Shown here in pieces: positions 33,651 through 42,910 of a DNA stretch of 64,000 nt. The DNA is from Candidatus Methanoperedens sp. (lineage in GTDB: Archaea; Halobacteriota; Methanosarcinia; Methanosarcinales; Methanoperedenaceae), in assembly GCA_030650845.1 (NCBI GenBank), contig JAUSDC010000209.1, forward strand, positions 16,473 through 80,472. Reading direction: 5' to 3'. The notes under the pieces were generated by a model that searched no databases, was not told where the DNA came from, and saw nothing but the letters and a program-made list of their open reading frames with translations. Made by a program: the position numbers and the translations under genes. Position 1 is the stretch's first letter, and each line of letters starts with the position of its first letter.

Positions 33651-35582
33651 CTAAATGTTCTTGTTTTTTGCTTTGATAGGCAGTGTAAAGGTAAATGTGC
33701 TTCCCACACCGTATCTGCTCTCTGCCGTTATACTGCCACCTATCAATTCCACAAGCTTCTTTGAGATCGCAAGTCCAAGACCTGTTCCTTCATATCTTCT
33801 TGCTATCCCGGATTCAAGCTGCTCAAAACTCTGGAATATTCGCCGCATATCTTTATCTATGATCCCTATACCATTATCCGAGACTTTGAACTTCACCATA
33901 TCCCCTTCTTTTTCTGCTGTTATCGTCACAGTCCCGCCTTCAGGTTTGCTGAACTTCACCGCATTGTCAAGAAGGTTGTTGAGCACCTGCCTGAATCTGT
34001 TCGGGTCGGTCTCAATAAATTCAATGTCAGGAACTATCTGCTTTTTAATTATGATCTTATGGCTTGCTGCCTTTTCCTTCGTTACATCGACTATCTTGTT
34101 AATAGCATTCGGAACAGACATTTTCTCAATAATTATTTCCATATTCCCGGACTCCGCGTTTGTGAGGTCAAGTACATCGTCTATTATGCCAAGAAGGTGC
34201 TTTCCGCTCGAATAGACATTGCCCGCATAGCGCTGCTGCTTTTCATTCAGTTCTCCAGCACTTTTATTCTTAAGGAGTTCAGAGAACCCCATGATGGCGT
34301 TAAGAGGAGTTCGAAGCTCATGGCTCATAACAGAAAGGAAATCATTCTTTGTCCTGTTAGCAAGTTCCAAACGCTCATTCTCGCGGTGCATCTCTTCATT
34401 CTGCCTGCGTTCTGTAACGTCCCTGAATAGCCCCATATTATACAATTTCCCGGCGATGATCATTGTACTTGTGTTGATATCCGCATAAAAAACAGAACCA
34501 TTTTTTCTTTTAACCGGAATGTTCTCGACGAAAGAATTTTCTCCCTTCGCCTGTTTCTCGAACAATTCAATGATCCACGGTATATCCTTTTCTGGATGAA
34601 GATCCATGACCGAGAGATTTAATATTTCTTCAGAACTGTAACCCAGCATATTGCATATCTTTTTATTTGCCATATATTGTTTCTTTGTCTCAACATCTGC
34701 CAGCATGATGCCGTCTATCGCATTATCAAAAAGAGTCCTGAATTTTTCTTCGGATTCAGCCAGCATTTGCATACTCCGTTTGTGCTCTGTGATATCCCTC
34801 GCAGAAGCAAACACTCCCTGAACTTCTCCTGCAATATTTTTATAAACATGGGCATTATACAATACTTCTGTAACTTTACCTGAAGTGTGCTTAATGGCAA
34901 GCGGGTAATTCCTGACAAATCTCTTCGAAAATACCTGCCTGTATCCTTCTCTTGCTTTTTCAGCTTCGGTAAAATAGTCTGAGAAATCACTACCAATAAT
35001 CTGGTCACGTGGCACTCCGGTCACAAGTTCCGTGGCCTCATTCACATCCATTATCTTTCCTGCTTTACTGATAGTAACAAGCGGGTCAAGGCTTGCCTCG
35101 ATAAGACCGCGAGTGTATAAAGAAACCTCACGCAACTTTTCGTCTGCCATCTTGCTTTTTGTGATTTCCTGTTGAAACTGTTTATTGGTGTTTCTCAGTT
35201 CAGCAGTGCGTTCATTCACCATGTCCTCAAGGTGCTCCTGGTGTTTCCTGAGTTCCTCATTGACCTTATCAATTTTCTCACTCAATAAAACAACTAAAAA
35301 GGCAATAACCATGAACATAAAAGCCCGGAGGCCATCATCATAAGTTGGCGTCTCGTTTTTAATAAAAATGTTAGATAGAAGCAGCAATGTCGCTAAAAAT
35401 ATGGCAACAACCATGCCTTTTCTTTTCCACCACAGGGCTGCCAGGATGATAGGGATATAAAAAAAGTGGGTAAAAACATTAGCTATCCTGAGTACCCCAA
35501 GAAAATAATAAGTGATAAAAGAAGCGATAGCTAACAGGAAGACTATTATCAGAATCTTGTACTTTTCTTTTAATTCAGACAT
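33651..35582 (-). CDS. Membrane sensor histidine kinase with two PAS domains
   Basis: About 643 residues: four N-terminal membrane helices (about residues 8-110), a coiled-coil linker, two PAS domains (about 165-285 and 290-405), a HisKA domain with the phospho-accepting His in SVMSHELRTPLNAIMGFSE, and a HATPase (LLDNAVKFSKPEGG; KVSDNGIGIIDKD; YEGTGLGLAISKKLVELIGG). The ATG at 35582, with AAGGAAAG just upstream, is preferred to an in-frame ATG 23 codons earlier. No response regulator is adjacent on this strand. It ends about 200 nt before the next kinase, and the two share very similar catalytic modules, suggesting duplication. Confidence 0.9.
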   Translation of the reverse strand: MSELKEKYKILIIVFLLAIASFITYYFLGVLRIANVFTHFFYIPIILAALWWKRKGMVVAIFLATLLLLSNIFIKNETPTYDDGLRAFMFMVIAFLVVLLSEKIDKVNEELRKHQEHLEDMVNERTAELRNTNKQFQQEITKSKMADEKLREVSLYTRGLIEASLDPLVTISKAGKIMDVNEATELVTGVPRDQIIGSDFSDYFTEAEKAREGYRQVFSKRFVRNYPLAIKHTSGKVTEVLYNAHVYKNIAGEVQGVFASARDITEHKRSMQMLAESEEKFRTLFDNAIDGIMLADVETKKQYMANKKICNMLGYSSEEILNLSVMDLHPEKDIPWIIELFEKQAKGENSFVENIPVKRKNGSVFYADINTSTMIIAGKLYNMGLFRDVTERRQNEEMHRENERLELANRTKNDFLSVMSHELRTPLNAIMGFSELLKNKSAGELNEKQQRYAGNVYSSGKHLLGIIDDVLDLTNAESGNMEIIIEKMSVPNAINKIVDVTKEKAASHKIIIKKQIVPDIEFIETDPNRFRQVLNNLLDNAVKFSKPEGGTVTITAEKEGDMVKFKVSDNGIGIIDKDMRRIFQSFEQLESGIARRYEGTGLGLAISKKLVELIGGSITAESRYGVGSTFTFTLPIKAKNKNI

Positions 35583-35799
35583 AACTACTTTCCTTTTCAA
35601 GGCGTGTAACATAATTTGCTGGAACTCCCTACAATCATTTACATTTTTCATATTTATATATATGTATCCATTTGTTCATATTTTTCTGAATCTTGGAACA
35701 TATCGAAACTGTACTGAAAGGAATATCAGGCTCTTCTTGAGTACAAAAATAGACATTACCGTCCGGTCTTTCCCGAATAATAATATCCCTTCATCAATT

Positions 35800-38463
35800 T
35801 TAGATATTTTTTTCTCCATTTCCTATCTTGATAGTACTTATTTTCGCCAATATCGGCAATAAGAATGTAAAGGTGGTGCCTTCACCAAACTGGCTCTCAG
35901 CCCAGATTTTGCCCCCATGCAGTTCCACAAGTTGCTTTGTAATTGCAAGACCCAAACCCGTACCTCCGTATTTCTGGCTGATTCCCGATTCAAGCTGCTC
36001 GAACTTTTGGAAAAGTCTGCCAATATTTTCTTCCTTGATCCCGATGCCAGTATCAGAAACAGAAACCTTTGCCATATCGCCTTCTTTTTTGGTGGTTATG
36101 GTTACTGTCCCCCCTTCTTCCTTACTGAATTTCACGGCATTGTTGAGTAAATTGAAAAGTATCTGCTTGAATCTCTGCTTGTCAGCCTCCATAAACTCAA
36201 GTTCCGGGTCAAATTTCGTTTTCAGAAGCACATTATGCTTCATTGCTTTTTCTTTTATGAGAGATAGCGTCTCTTTAATGGTTACAGGCACGGACATCTT
36301 ATCGGACACAAGTTCTATTTTCCCGGCTTCTATCTTGGAGAGGTCAAGAATATCATTGATGAGGGTAAGCAGGAATTGATTGCTTGCAAGAATATTATCA
36401 ACAAAATGTTTCTGTTTTTCGCTCAATTCTCCATCGCTGCCCTGTTTAAGAAGTTCAGAAAAACCAATGGATGAATTCAGCGGCGTGCGAAGTTCATGGC
36501 TCATGTTTGCAAGAAACTCTGATTTTGCTTGATCTGCTGCTGCAAGTCGCTCATTTTCAAAGCGTACTTTCTCAGCATACTTTCGTTCGGTTATATCCCG
36601 CAAAATGCCCGAATAAAATACTTTATCTCCCGTCTTCCATGAGGAAAGTGAAAGCTCTATTACGACTTCACTGCCATCTTTTCTCAGACCCGACAGTTCA
36701 ACTGTCTTACCTATGACATGAGGTACTCCTGTGGCAAGTAGTCGTTCCATTCCCTCTTGATGAGCATCCCTGTATTTTTCAGGCATCAGGAATGTGAGAT
36801 TCTTGCCTCTAACCTCCTCGTCCCGATATCCAAAGAGTTTCTGTGCGCCATTGTTCCAGAAAATTATGTCTCCTTTGCTGTCCGCAGTAATGATAGCATC
36901 GGTCGCTGACTGTGTTATTGAACGGAAACGCTCCTCACTTTCCTTGACAATTTCGACAATGCGTTTGTGCTCGGTGATATCTCGTTGAATTGCAAGAAAT
37001 CCTATAATATTCCCCTTGTCATTCATGATAGGATTTGCTGAACCCTCAATATTTAACAGACGCCCATCTTTGGTCTTATTGATTAATTCACCACTGACTA
37101 CTTTCTTTGATAGAAGCGTATCCCAGAATGGTTTATAAGACTCAGATGGAAGTAATCCTGATTTTATAATACGAGGTGTTTTTCCCAGCGTTTCTTCCCT
37201 GTTGAATCCGTAAAGGTTCTCGAAGGCAGGATTAATATAAATTATCGTACCATCGATATCGGTTATAAAAATTGCTTCATTCGACCTTTCGATTCCCAGT
37301 TTAAATTTAGATAGTTCATATTCTGCAAGTTTCCTTTTGGTTATGTCCTGCACAGTTCCGAACATTCTGATCGGATTGCCTTCTTCATCAAAATTAACTA
37401 TTCCCGTGGCGTGAAGATAACAATCAGTACCGTCAGGTTTTATTATGCGTATATCAATGTCATACTGTTTACCATGTAATGCTTCATCAATTGATTTTTT
37501 TACAAATTCCAAATCATCATGATGAATCGTATTCAAGAATCCTTCAAACGAAGGGCTGATTGTTGGGGACAGTCCAAAAATTTTGTAGTTTTCAGCAGAC
37601 CAGTACAATTCATTTGTTTTCACATTCCATTCCCAATTCCCAATATGTGCGATCCTCTGTGCTTCGGAAAGCCTGGCTTCACTTTCCTTATATCCTTGTT
37701 GAACTAGTATGCGCTTGGTGATGTCATGCATAAATACAAAGAACTTTCCACCCCCAGCCTTATTATAATTAACACTGGCTTCAATTTCAACAATTCTGCC
37801 ATCCTTGCATTTGTGACGAGTTTCGAAGCGATCCCAGCCAACCTTTAAAATTCGATGAATGCGTTCGGCAATCATTTCCTCTGTTTCTATTGCTTCGATA
37901 TCCCTTAGGTTCATATTTAGCAATTCTTCGCGACTATAACCTATCAGAGAGCAATAGGAATCATTGACATCCAAAATGCGCCCCTGCGAATCAGTAACAT
38001 AAAAACCATCCATGGCGGAGTGGAGTATAGTTTTATATTCTAACTGCATCCTCTTTCGCTCAGAAATATCTCTGCCTACCCCGCTGATGCCTTGAGGTTT
38101 ACCATCGCAGTCCTTAAGCAGCGTCCCAGTAAACTCGTAATCGATATGCTCCCCATTCTTTGTGATCAACTCAGCTTCGACTCTCGTAGTTCCATTCTTC
38201 ATCGTCATTTCTATAGCATTCGAGATGCGCTGGATATCTTCTCCCAGGAAAAAGTCTGTAGGTTCCTTTAAAGATATTTCTTCATCGCTATAGCCTGTAA
38301 TAGCACTGAGTGATTTGTTCCATCTCAATAATCTGCCATTCAAGTCAAATACATAAAATACATCTTGCAAAGAATTTAATGCACTTTCAGTGAACGCTTT
38401 TTCTTTTCTAAGTGCATCCTCTACCTCCGTGCGCTCAGTTATATCTCGTTGAATTGCCGCCAT
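35800..38463 (-). CDS. Multi-PAS histidine kinase, apparently starting inside a PAS unit
   Basis: An 887-residue soluble kinase. It begins MAAIQRDITERTEVEDALRK, which is the typical end (PAC motif) of a PAS domain, followed by five PAS domains (about 20-135, 135-255, 260-375, 380-500, 505-630), HisKA (MSHELRTPLNSSIGFSELLK) and HATPase (VSDTGIGIKEENI; YGGTGLGLAITKQLVELHGG). The protein contains the almost identical AIQRDITEHKR internally at the end of PAS4. The missing first PAS half and the IRDI-like start suggest that an upstream part was lost by recombination between PAS repeats. Catalytic residues are intact. The start is AT-rich, with TATATCTATTATATATAC about 20-40 nt upstream. Confidence 0.85.
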   Translation of the reverse strand: MAAIQRDITERTEVEDALRKEKAFTESALNSLQDVFYVFDLNGRLLRWNKSLSAITGYSDEEISLKEPTDFFLGEDIQRISNAIEMTMKNGTTRVEAELITKNGEHIDYEFTGTLLKDCDGKPQGISGVGRDISERKRMQLEYKTILHSAMDGFYVTDSQGRILDVNDSYCSLIGYSREELLNMNLRDIEAIETEEMIAERIHRILKVGWDRFETRHKCKDGRIVEIEASVNYNKAGGGKFFVFMHDITKRILVQQGYKESEARLSEAQRIAHIGNWEWNVKTNELYWSAENYKIFGLSPTISPSFEGFLNTIHHDDLEFVKKSIDEALHGKQYDIDIRIIKPDGTDCYLHATGIVNFDEEGNPIRMFGTVQDITKRKLAEYELSKFKLGIERSNEAIFITDIDGTIIYINPAFENLYGFNREETLGKTPRIIKSGLLPSESYKPFWDTLLSKKVVSGELINKTKDGRLLNIEGSANPIMNDKGNIIGFLAIQRDITEHKRIVEIVKESEERFRSITQSATDAIITADSKGDIIFWNNGAQKLFGYRDEEVRGKNLTFLMPEKYRDAHQEGMERLLATGVPHVIGKTVELSGLRKDGSEVVIELSLSSWKTGDKVFYSGILRDITERKYAEKVRFENERLAAADQAKSEFLANMSHELRTPLNSSIGFSELLKQGSDGELSEKQKHFVDNILASNQFLLTLINDILDLSKIEAGKIELVSDKMSVPVTIKETLSLIKEKAMKHNVLLKTKFDPELEFMEADKQRFKQILFNLLNNAVKFSKEEGGTVTITTKKEGDMAKVSVSDTGIGIKEENIGRLFQKFEQLESGISQKYGGTGLGLAITKQLVELHGGKIWAESQFGEGTTFTFLLPILAKISTIKIGNGEKNI

Positions 38464-38897
38464 TCAATCCTTCAATCAATGATAATTATTATTATTATAG
38501 TATATCTATTATATATACTTTGCTTGAAATAATCAAGAAAGCATCTACCTGGGCAATAAAAAGCTCGCAATTACGATGCCTTTGCATCATAAATAATCCT
38601 ATCAGTAATTGTAACATATATTGAGGAACCAAAAATAGAAATAATTTCGTTGGATAGGATAGGATGATACGAAATTTGGTGGTGCGGTTCCTCTAATGAC
38701 AAAACATGTTCTAACATATAAATCAATTTTCCAAGATTATACCCAAATCATGCCCAAGAATCACACCGACATATTCCAGCAATTTTGTAGGTATGATTAT
38801 GAAGAAACTCGATATTGGACAGCTTGAAAACCAGCAGAAAGAAGCGGTTGATGAGGCTCAGGCTTGAAAAACAAGGGCATAAACCAACCTTTTTTTG
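38464..38897. other. 434-nt gap: nested inverted repeats and a short transposase-like fragment
   Basis: GAGGAACC (38623-38630) pairs with GGTTCCTC (38686-38693), and inside it AATTTCGT (38643-38650) pairs with ACGAAATT (38669-38676). Immediately after, an ATG frame at 38696-38827 encodes 43 residues beginning MTKHVLTYKSIFQDYTQIMP. It may be the remnant of an inserted element whose left end is the nested hairpin. Confidence 0.35.
38696..38827 (+). pseudogene. Short fragment, possibly N-terminus of a decayed transposase
   Basis: 43 residues, MTKHVLTYKSIFQDYTQIMP to FCRYDYEETRYWTA, rich in Tyr, Lys and Gln, and open to a stop. A second frame (MKKLDIGQLENQQKEA) starts just downstream in another register, as after a frameshift. 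Composition recalls transposase N-termini, but I cannot name a family. Confidence 0.25.
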
Positions 38898-40598
38898 TTA
38901 CTTATGCGTAAAATAAGCCACAACCTCATCCCCGTTCACGCTATCAATCCTTACGAAGCCGAACCTCTCGAATTGAACGACCTTATCTACCTCTTTCTCC
39001 ATCCCGCGCTCCCCGACACCGATAAATTCTCTCTCAGGAGATAAGACCCTTACCTTCAATCCATCAAGCGGAGCCCAGTGAATAATACGCGCCTTCTCCT
39101 TCTTCACAAGATCCATATCAGTCCCGATAAACTTCACCTTTAGCGGAGAAATATCGGTCACTTCGATATTATACAGGTCTTTTAACCTCAGGCGCTCACC
39201 TATTTTGAGACTCTCCGCATCATTCCCTGTGATATAAACAGTTGTTCCTGCAGGTATCTCCCTGAGCCCTCCGCGGGTTGGATGAATCGGAGCTTTCGCT
39301 ATTTTCGGTTCTGCATCTTCTACTTCAAGTTCGACAGGATCCCATACAAAGAAATACCTGTTCGCAACAGGATCGATGATCTTGCGATTTTCTGCATACA
39401 GAGTATCCAGACTGAGACTGATATCAGTTTCTCCAAGCCCAAGATCAAGCATGAACTTGCGTAGAGCCTCTGGGAGTATGCCCCTTCGCTTTATCGCCCT
39501 GATCGTTGGAAGGCGCGGGTCATCCCAGCCAGAGTACTGACCTTCTGCTATCGCTTTTTTGATCCCGCTCGTACTGAGTTTCCCGAACTCATGTATCTGG
39601 ACCCGACCCCAGTGCATGGTTTCAGGGTACGTCCAGCCCATGTATTTATAAACATACCTCTGACGCGTTTCGCTGTCTGTCAGATCTTTTCCACGTATGA
39701 TCAATGTTGTCCCAAGAAGATGATCTTCCACTGCGCCTTCAAAATCCAGAAGCGGCCAGACGCAGTATTTGTCGCCCACTTCAGGCCTGGGATGCGGGGT
39801 CTTTATTATTCGAAATGCCACCCAGTCGCGGATTGCCGGATCTTTGTGAGCTATATCGGTCTTGATGCGCAGCACTGCTTCCTGCTCTTTGTATTCACCT
39901 TCAAGCATCTTTTTCCAGGATTCAAGGTTCTTTTGCGGTTTTTCATTCCTGTGCTGACATGCTTTCTTCTCATCCTTCAAAGCTTTGAACACTTCCTGCT
40001 CGCAGAAACAGACATAAGCCCCGCCCCTTCGTATAAGTTCTTCAGCTACCTCATAATATTCAGGTATCCTGTCAGATGCAATAACCACTTCATCCGGCTT
40101 TGCTCCCAGCCATTCGCAGTCCTCAAGATACCATGTATAAGCTTCAAGCATCGGGCGCTTGGTCGCAGGATCTGTATCGTCAAAACGGATAATCAGTTTG
40201 CCATTATACTTCTTCGTGTATTCGGAATTTACCACTATCCCGCGCGCACTTCCAAGCGTTGGAGGACCATTGGGATTTGGCGCGAACCTCATGACAAGAG
40301 CGCCTTTGATTTCAAGCGGAGGCAAACCTTTCTCTGGCTCTTTCTTTTCTTTCAGTTCTGCGATGAGTTCAGGCGCAATCTTATTCAATTCCTCCCCCCG
40401 CGCTTCAGGCGACATTTGATCAATCTCAGCGAGGACTTCGTTAACAAGAACAGTGATCTCTTTAGCCATGGAACGAAGTTCAGGCTGCGCCATGACTTTA
40501 CCCATAACTGCTCCAGCCTGTGGTGTCTTGTTATATTTGACAGCGTTTTGCAGGGCATATTTCTTTATGATAAGTTTGATATCTTCTGTGGATGGCAT
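38898..40598 (-). CDS. gltX: Glutamyl-tRNA synthetase (archaeal non-discriminating type)
   Basis: It charges tRNA(Glu). About 566 residues: the class I HIGH-like motif is FAPNPNGPPTLGSARG, the KMSKS equivalent is FGKLSTSGIKKAI, and IIRFDDTDPATKR and WDDPRLPTIRAIKRRGI are conserved in the GlxRS family. The C-terminal half has the beta-barrel anticodon-binding domain of the archaeal/eukaryal GluRS and GlnRS type. The ATG at 40598 (MPSTEDIKLI) is preferred to an upstream ATG 8 codons earlier. Archaeal GluRS normally also charges tRNA(Gln), to be corrected by an amidotransferase. Alone on this strand; divergent from the PRC-barrel gene. Confidence 0.95.
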   Translation of the reverse strand: MPSTEDIKLIIKKYALQNAVKYNKTPQAGAVMGKVMAQPELRSMAKEITVLVNEVLAEIDQMSPEARGEELNKIAPELIAELKEKKEPEKGLPPLEIKGALVMRFAPNPNGPPTLGSARGIVVNSEYTKKYNGKLIIRFDDTDPATKRPMLEAYTWYLEDCEWLGAKPDEVVIASDRIPEYYEVAEELIRRGGAYVCFCEQEVFKALKDEKKACQHRNEKPQKNLESWKKMLEGEYKEQEAVLRIKTDIAHKDPAIRDWVAFRIIKTPHPRPEVGDKYCVWPLLDFEGAVEDHLLGTTLIIRGKDLTDSETRQRYVYKYMGWTYPETMHWGRVQIHEFGKLSTSGIKKAIAEGQYSGWDDPRLPTIRAIKRRGILPEALRKFMLDLGLGETDISLSLDTLYAENRKIIDPVANRYFFVWDPVELEVEDAEPKIAKAPIHPTRGGLREIPAGTTVYITGNDAESLKIGERLRLKDLYNIEVTDISPLKVKFIGTDMDLVKKEKARIIHWAPLDGLKVRVLSPEREFIGVGERGMEKEVDKVVQFERFGFVRIDSVNGDEVVAYFTHK

Positions 40599-40644
40599 CT
40601 GGTGCCTTATTAATATGACCATAATATTAAACTTCTGTATTTCA

Positions 40645-40700
40645 GACAGGATTTACAGGATCGACATGATGGGATCAAAAATTATCCTGTAAATCCTGTC
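40645..40700. repeat. 17-bp perfect inverted repeat, 22-nt spacer
   Basis: GACAGGATTTACAGGAT (40645-40661) and ATCCTGTAAATCCTGTC (40684-40700) are exact reverse complements. They lie in the promoter gap between gltX and the PRC-barrel gene. They could form a long hairpin or be a mobile miniature element; no coding frame spans it. Confidence 0.8.
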
Positions 40701-40815
40701 GATCCGGTCGAATCGGCGCCTCTGCCCATAATTTTTTATAAAAACAAATGTTTTTTGCTTGAAAAATCAATAAACTATATATTGCTATCATTCATATTCA
40801 AGTCAAGGTGATTTG

Positions 40816-41112
40816 ATGCAGGCAGAAGTTTCAACGATGTTCGGTTTGAATGTTTATACAGACAGAGGGATATATATCGGTAAAGTAAACGATGTTGTCC
40901 TTGAAGTGAACGAGAGAAAAGTGGCGGGACTGGCGGTTTCACGATTGAACCCGGAAATGTTCGATGCTGCAAAAAATGGAGTTGTAATTCCATACAGATG
41001 GGTTACTGCGGTGGGCGACGTTGTTATCATCAGACATGTAAAAGATCAGTTCAAAAAAGAAGAACCAGCTGCAGAAGAATATGAGATCCCTGATGAAGAC
41101 GTAGAACAATAG
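40816..41112 (+). CDS. PRC-barrel domain protein (CdpB-like)
   Basis: A 98-residue protein with a PRC-barrel fold: NVYTDRGIYIGKVNDVVLEV and VVIPYRWVTAVGDVVII, followed by an acidic tail (EEPAAEEYEIPDEDVEQ). Small archaeal PRC-barrel proteins include CdpB1 and CdpB2, which join SepF and FtsZ in haloarchaeal division; that role here is an inference. It is 3 nt upstream of the Thg1 gene, so the two are likely cotranscribed. The start could also be the TTG one codon upstream. Confidence 0.8.
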   Translation: MQAEVSTMFGLNVYTDRGIYIGKVNDVVLEVNERKVAGLAVSRLNPEMFDAAKNGVVIPYRWVTAVGDVVIIRHVKDQFKKEEPAAEEYEIPDEDVEQ

Positions 41113-41115
41113 ATC

Positions 41116-41868
41116 GTGAGTGATGTTTTTTCAGACAGGGAGATGAAGGAAAGAGAAATTTACTCTGACCTTCGGGTTTTCCCTCCTTTCGCTGTCAGGA
41201 TCGATGGCAGGGGGTTTCGTCATGCCCTTTCAGACTTTAAAAAGCCATACGATGAAAGATTTGCAAAAGCAATAACAGATTGTGTGGAACGCTTCTTCAG
41301 GGATAGCGGGTTAAATCCCATATTGGCGTTCACTTTTTCGGATGAGATCAGTCTTTTTTTTTCTGAAATGTCGTACAATTACAGGATAGAGAAAATAGAT
41401 TCTATTATCCCGAGCTTTTTTTCCTCAGCGCTTGCTATAGAACTTAAGATGGAAAAACCGATCTCATTTGATTCGCGCATAATTCCGCTTGGAAAAGAGG
41501 ACATCTACAGGTACCTGGTATGGAGACAGGCTGAGACCTGGAGAAATCATGTAAGCTCATACGGCTATTATACTCTTCGAAAGACCGGCCTATCTGAGAA
41601 CGAAGCTGCCATGAAACTCAGGAACATGAAAGCAAGCACGATCCATGAGCTTGTATTCCAGCATGGGGTCAATCTTGCAGAAACACCTGCATGGCAAAGA
41701 TGTGGTGTTCTGGTCTTTCGGGAAATATATGATAAAACAGGATTTGATCCAGTAAAAAACATTGATGTAACGACCCTACGGACAAAGATAGTTCAGGAGT
41801 GGGACTCACCGATATTTAATACTGATAAAGGCAAAGAGCTTATAAACCGGTTGTTATCCAGCATGTAA
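41116..41868 (+). CDS. thg1: tRNA(His) guanylyltransferase (Thg1-like)
   Basis: A 250-residue 3'-5' nucleotidyltransferase that adds G-1 to tRNA(His) or repairs tRNA 5' ends. It has the metal-binding RIDGRGFRHALSDF and FTFSDEISLFFSE aspartates, HVSSYGYYTLRKTGLSE and YRYLVWRQAETWRNH. It starts at GTG 41116, 3 nt after the PRC-barrel stop. Some Methanosarcina homologues carry an in-frame amber (pyrrolysine) codon; this one reads through with sense codons only. Archaeal forms often prefer templated repair (TLP class) over G-1 addition. Confidence 0.93.
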   Translation: MSDVFSDREMKEREIYSDLRVFPPFAVRIDGRGFRHALSDFKKPYDERFAKAITDCVERFFRDSGLNPILAFTFSDEISLFFSEMSYNYRIEKIDSIIPSFFSSALAIELKMEKPISFDSRIIPLGKEDIYRYLVWRQAETWRNHVSSYGYYTLRKTGLSENEAAMKLRNMKASTIHELVFQHGVNLAETPAWQRCGVLVFREIYDKTGFDPVKNIDVTTLRTKIVQEWDSPIFNTDKGKELINRLLSSM

Positions 41869-41935
41869 TGATCGAGACTATTTTTGCCTGTATCATTACA
41901 TTTTAAATAATATCATATGATTTGAGGAAGCCATA

Positions 41936-42910
41936 ATGATCACTCAGTTATTCGCTTATTTAGTCGCAATTTTCATGGGACTGAATATTGGCGGAAATAA
42001 TGCAGCTGCAGCAATGGGTGCTGCGTATGGCGCAAAGGTCAGGACCAAGAACCAGGCAGTCTTATTGATTGGCGTCTTTTCCCTTCTAGGAGCTGTGCTT
42101 AGCGGCGGGGCAGTGATAAAAACGCTCGGGAACGGAATCCTTGCTCCAGGAACCATACTGCTTACAGGCGCCATTGTAGCAGTGGCAGCATCAGGTATAA
42201 CTGTATTTCTTGCCAACCTGTTGCGGATCCCCATTTCCACAAGCCAGGCTGCCGTGGGTTCAGTGGTCGGGATAGGGATTTTCTATGGCTCATCAACAAT
42301 AAATCTGCCCCTTCTCGGATATATTGTAAGCTGGTGGGTAGTCACGCCGATCCTTGCATGGCTCCTTGCATACATTCTTGGAAAATATTTCTACACTGAC
42401 ATTCTCCTGTGGCTTGCTGATCACAGCAAATCAGAAGCATCAATAAAGAAATTTCTCTATCTGATGCTCACTATATCAGGCTGCTATGTAGCATACTCAG
42501 CTGGAGCGAACAATGCAGCAAATGCAGTGGGACCATTTGTGGGAGCAGGTCTCATTGATCCGTTTTGGGGCTCAGTCCTGGGCGGTATAACGATCGGTTT
42601 TGGAGCACTGATCATGGGCGGCAGGGTTCTTGATACCGTAGGAAAAGAGATAACCGAACTATGCATCATCCGCGCCACATTTGTTGAGTTCACATCAGCT
42701 ATCATAGTCCATGTGGCATCAATACTGGGAGTCCCGGTCTCTCTGGGTGAGATAGTGTCTGCTGGGATCATTGGCATTGGGTGTGCCAACAGCGGGATGC
42801 ATATTGTAAGAGGTGAAGTTGTAAAGAAGATACTGATCGCGTGGTTAATATCTCCGCTTCTTGCAGGAGTGGTGGCGCTGGCTTTAATGAACCTGATCCA
42901 GGTATTCTAA
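41936..42910 (+). CDS. pit: PiT-family inorganic phosphate transporter
   Basis: A 324-residue membrane protein of about ten helices with the two inverted repeats that mark the PiT family: GLNIGGNNAAAAMGAA near residue 15 and SAGANNAANAVGPFVGAG near residue 187. The conserved NN pairs bind phosphate. It takes up inorganic phosphate (or metal-phosphate) with H+ or Na+. Its end overlaps the convergent PAS histidine kinase by 27 nt. PitA-type transporters are often low affinity and constitutive; no PhoU-like accessory gene is next to it here. Confidence 0.93.
   Translation: MITQLFAYLVAIFMGLNIGGNNAAAAMGAAYGAKVRTKNQAVLLIGVFSLLGAVLSGGAVIKTLGNGILAPGTILLTGAIVAVAASGITVFLANLLRIPISTSQAAVGSVVGIGIFYGSSTINLPLLGYIVSWWVVTPILAWLLAYILGKYFYTDILLWLADHSKSEASIKKFLYLMLTISGCYVAYSAGANNAANAVGPFVGAGLIDPFWGSVLGGITIGFGALIMGGRVLDTVGKEITELCIIRATFVEFTSAIIVHVASILGVPVSLGEIVSAGIIGIGCANSGMHIVRGEVVKKILIAWLISPLLAGVVALALMNLIQVF

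Noticed and set aside
38828..38866. 22-aa frame MKKLDIGQLENQQKEA after the transposase-like fragment
   Set aside because: Overlaps the other register and is too short; kept only as evidence of decay.
41116..41868. Pyrrolysine (in-frame TAG) in Thg1, as in some Methanosarcina
   Set aside because: No TAG interrupts the frame here.
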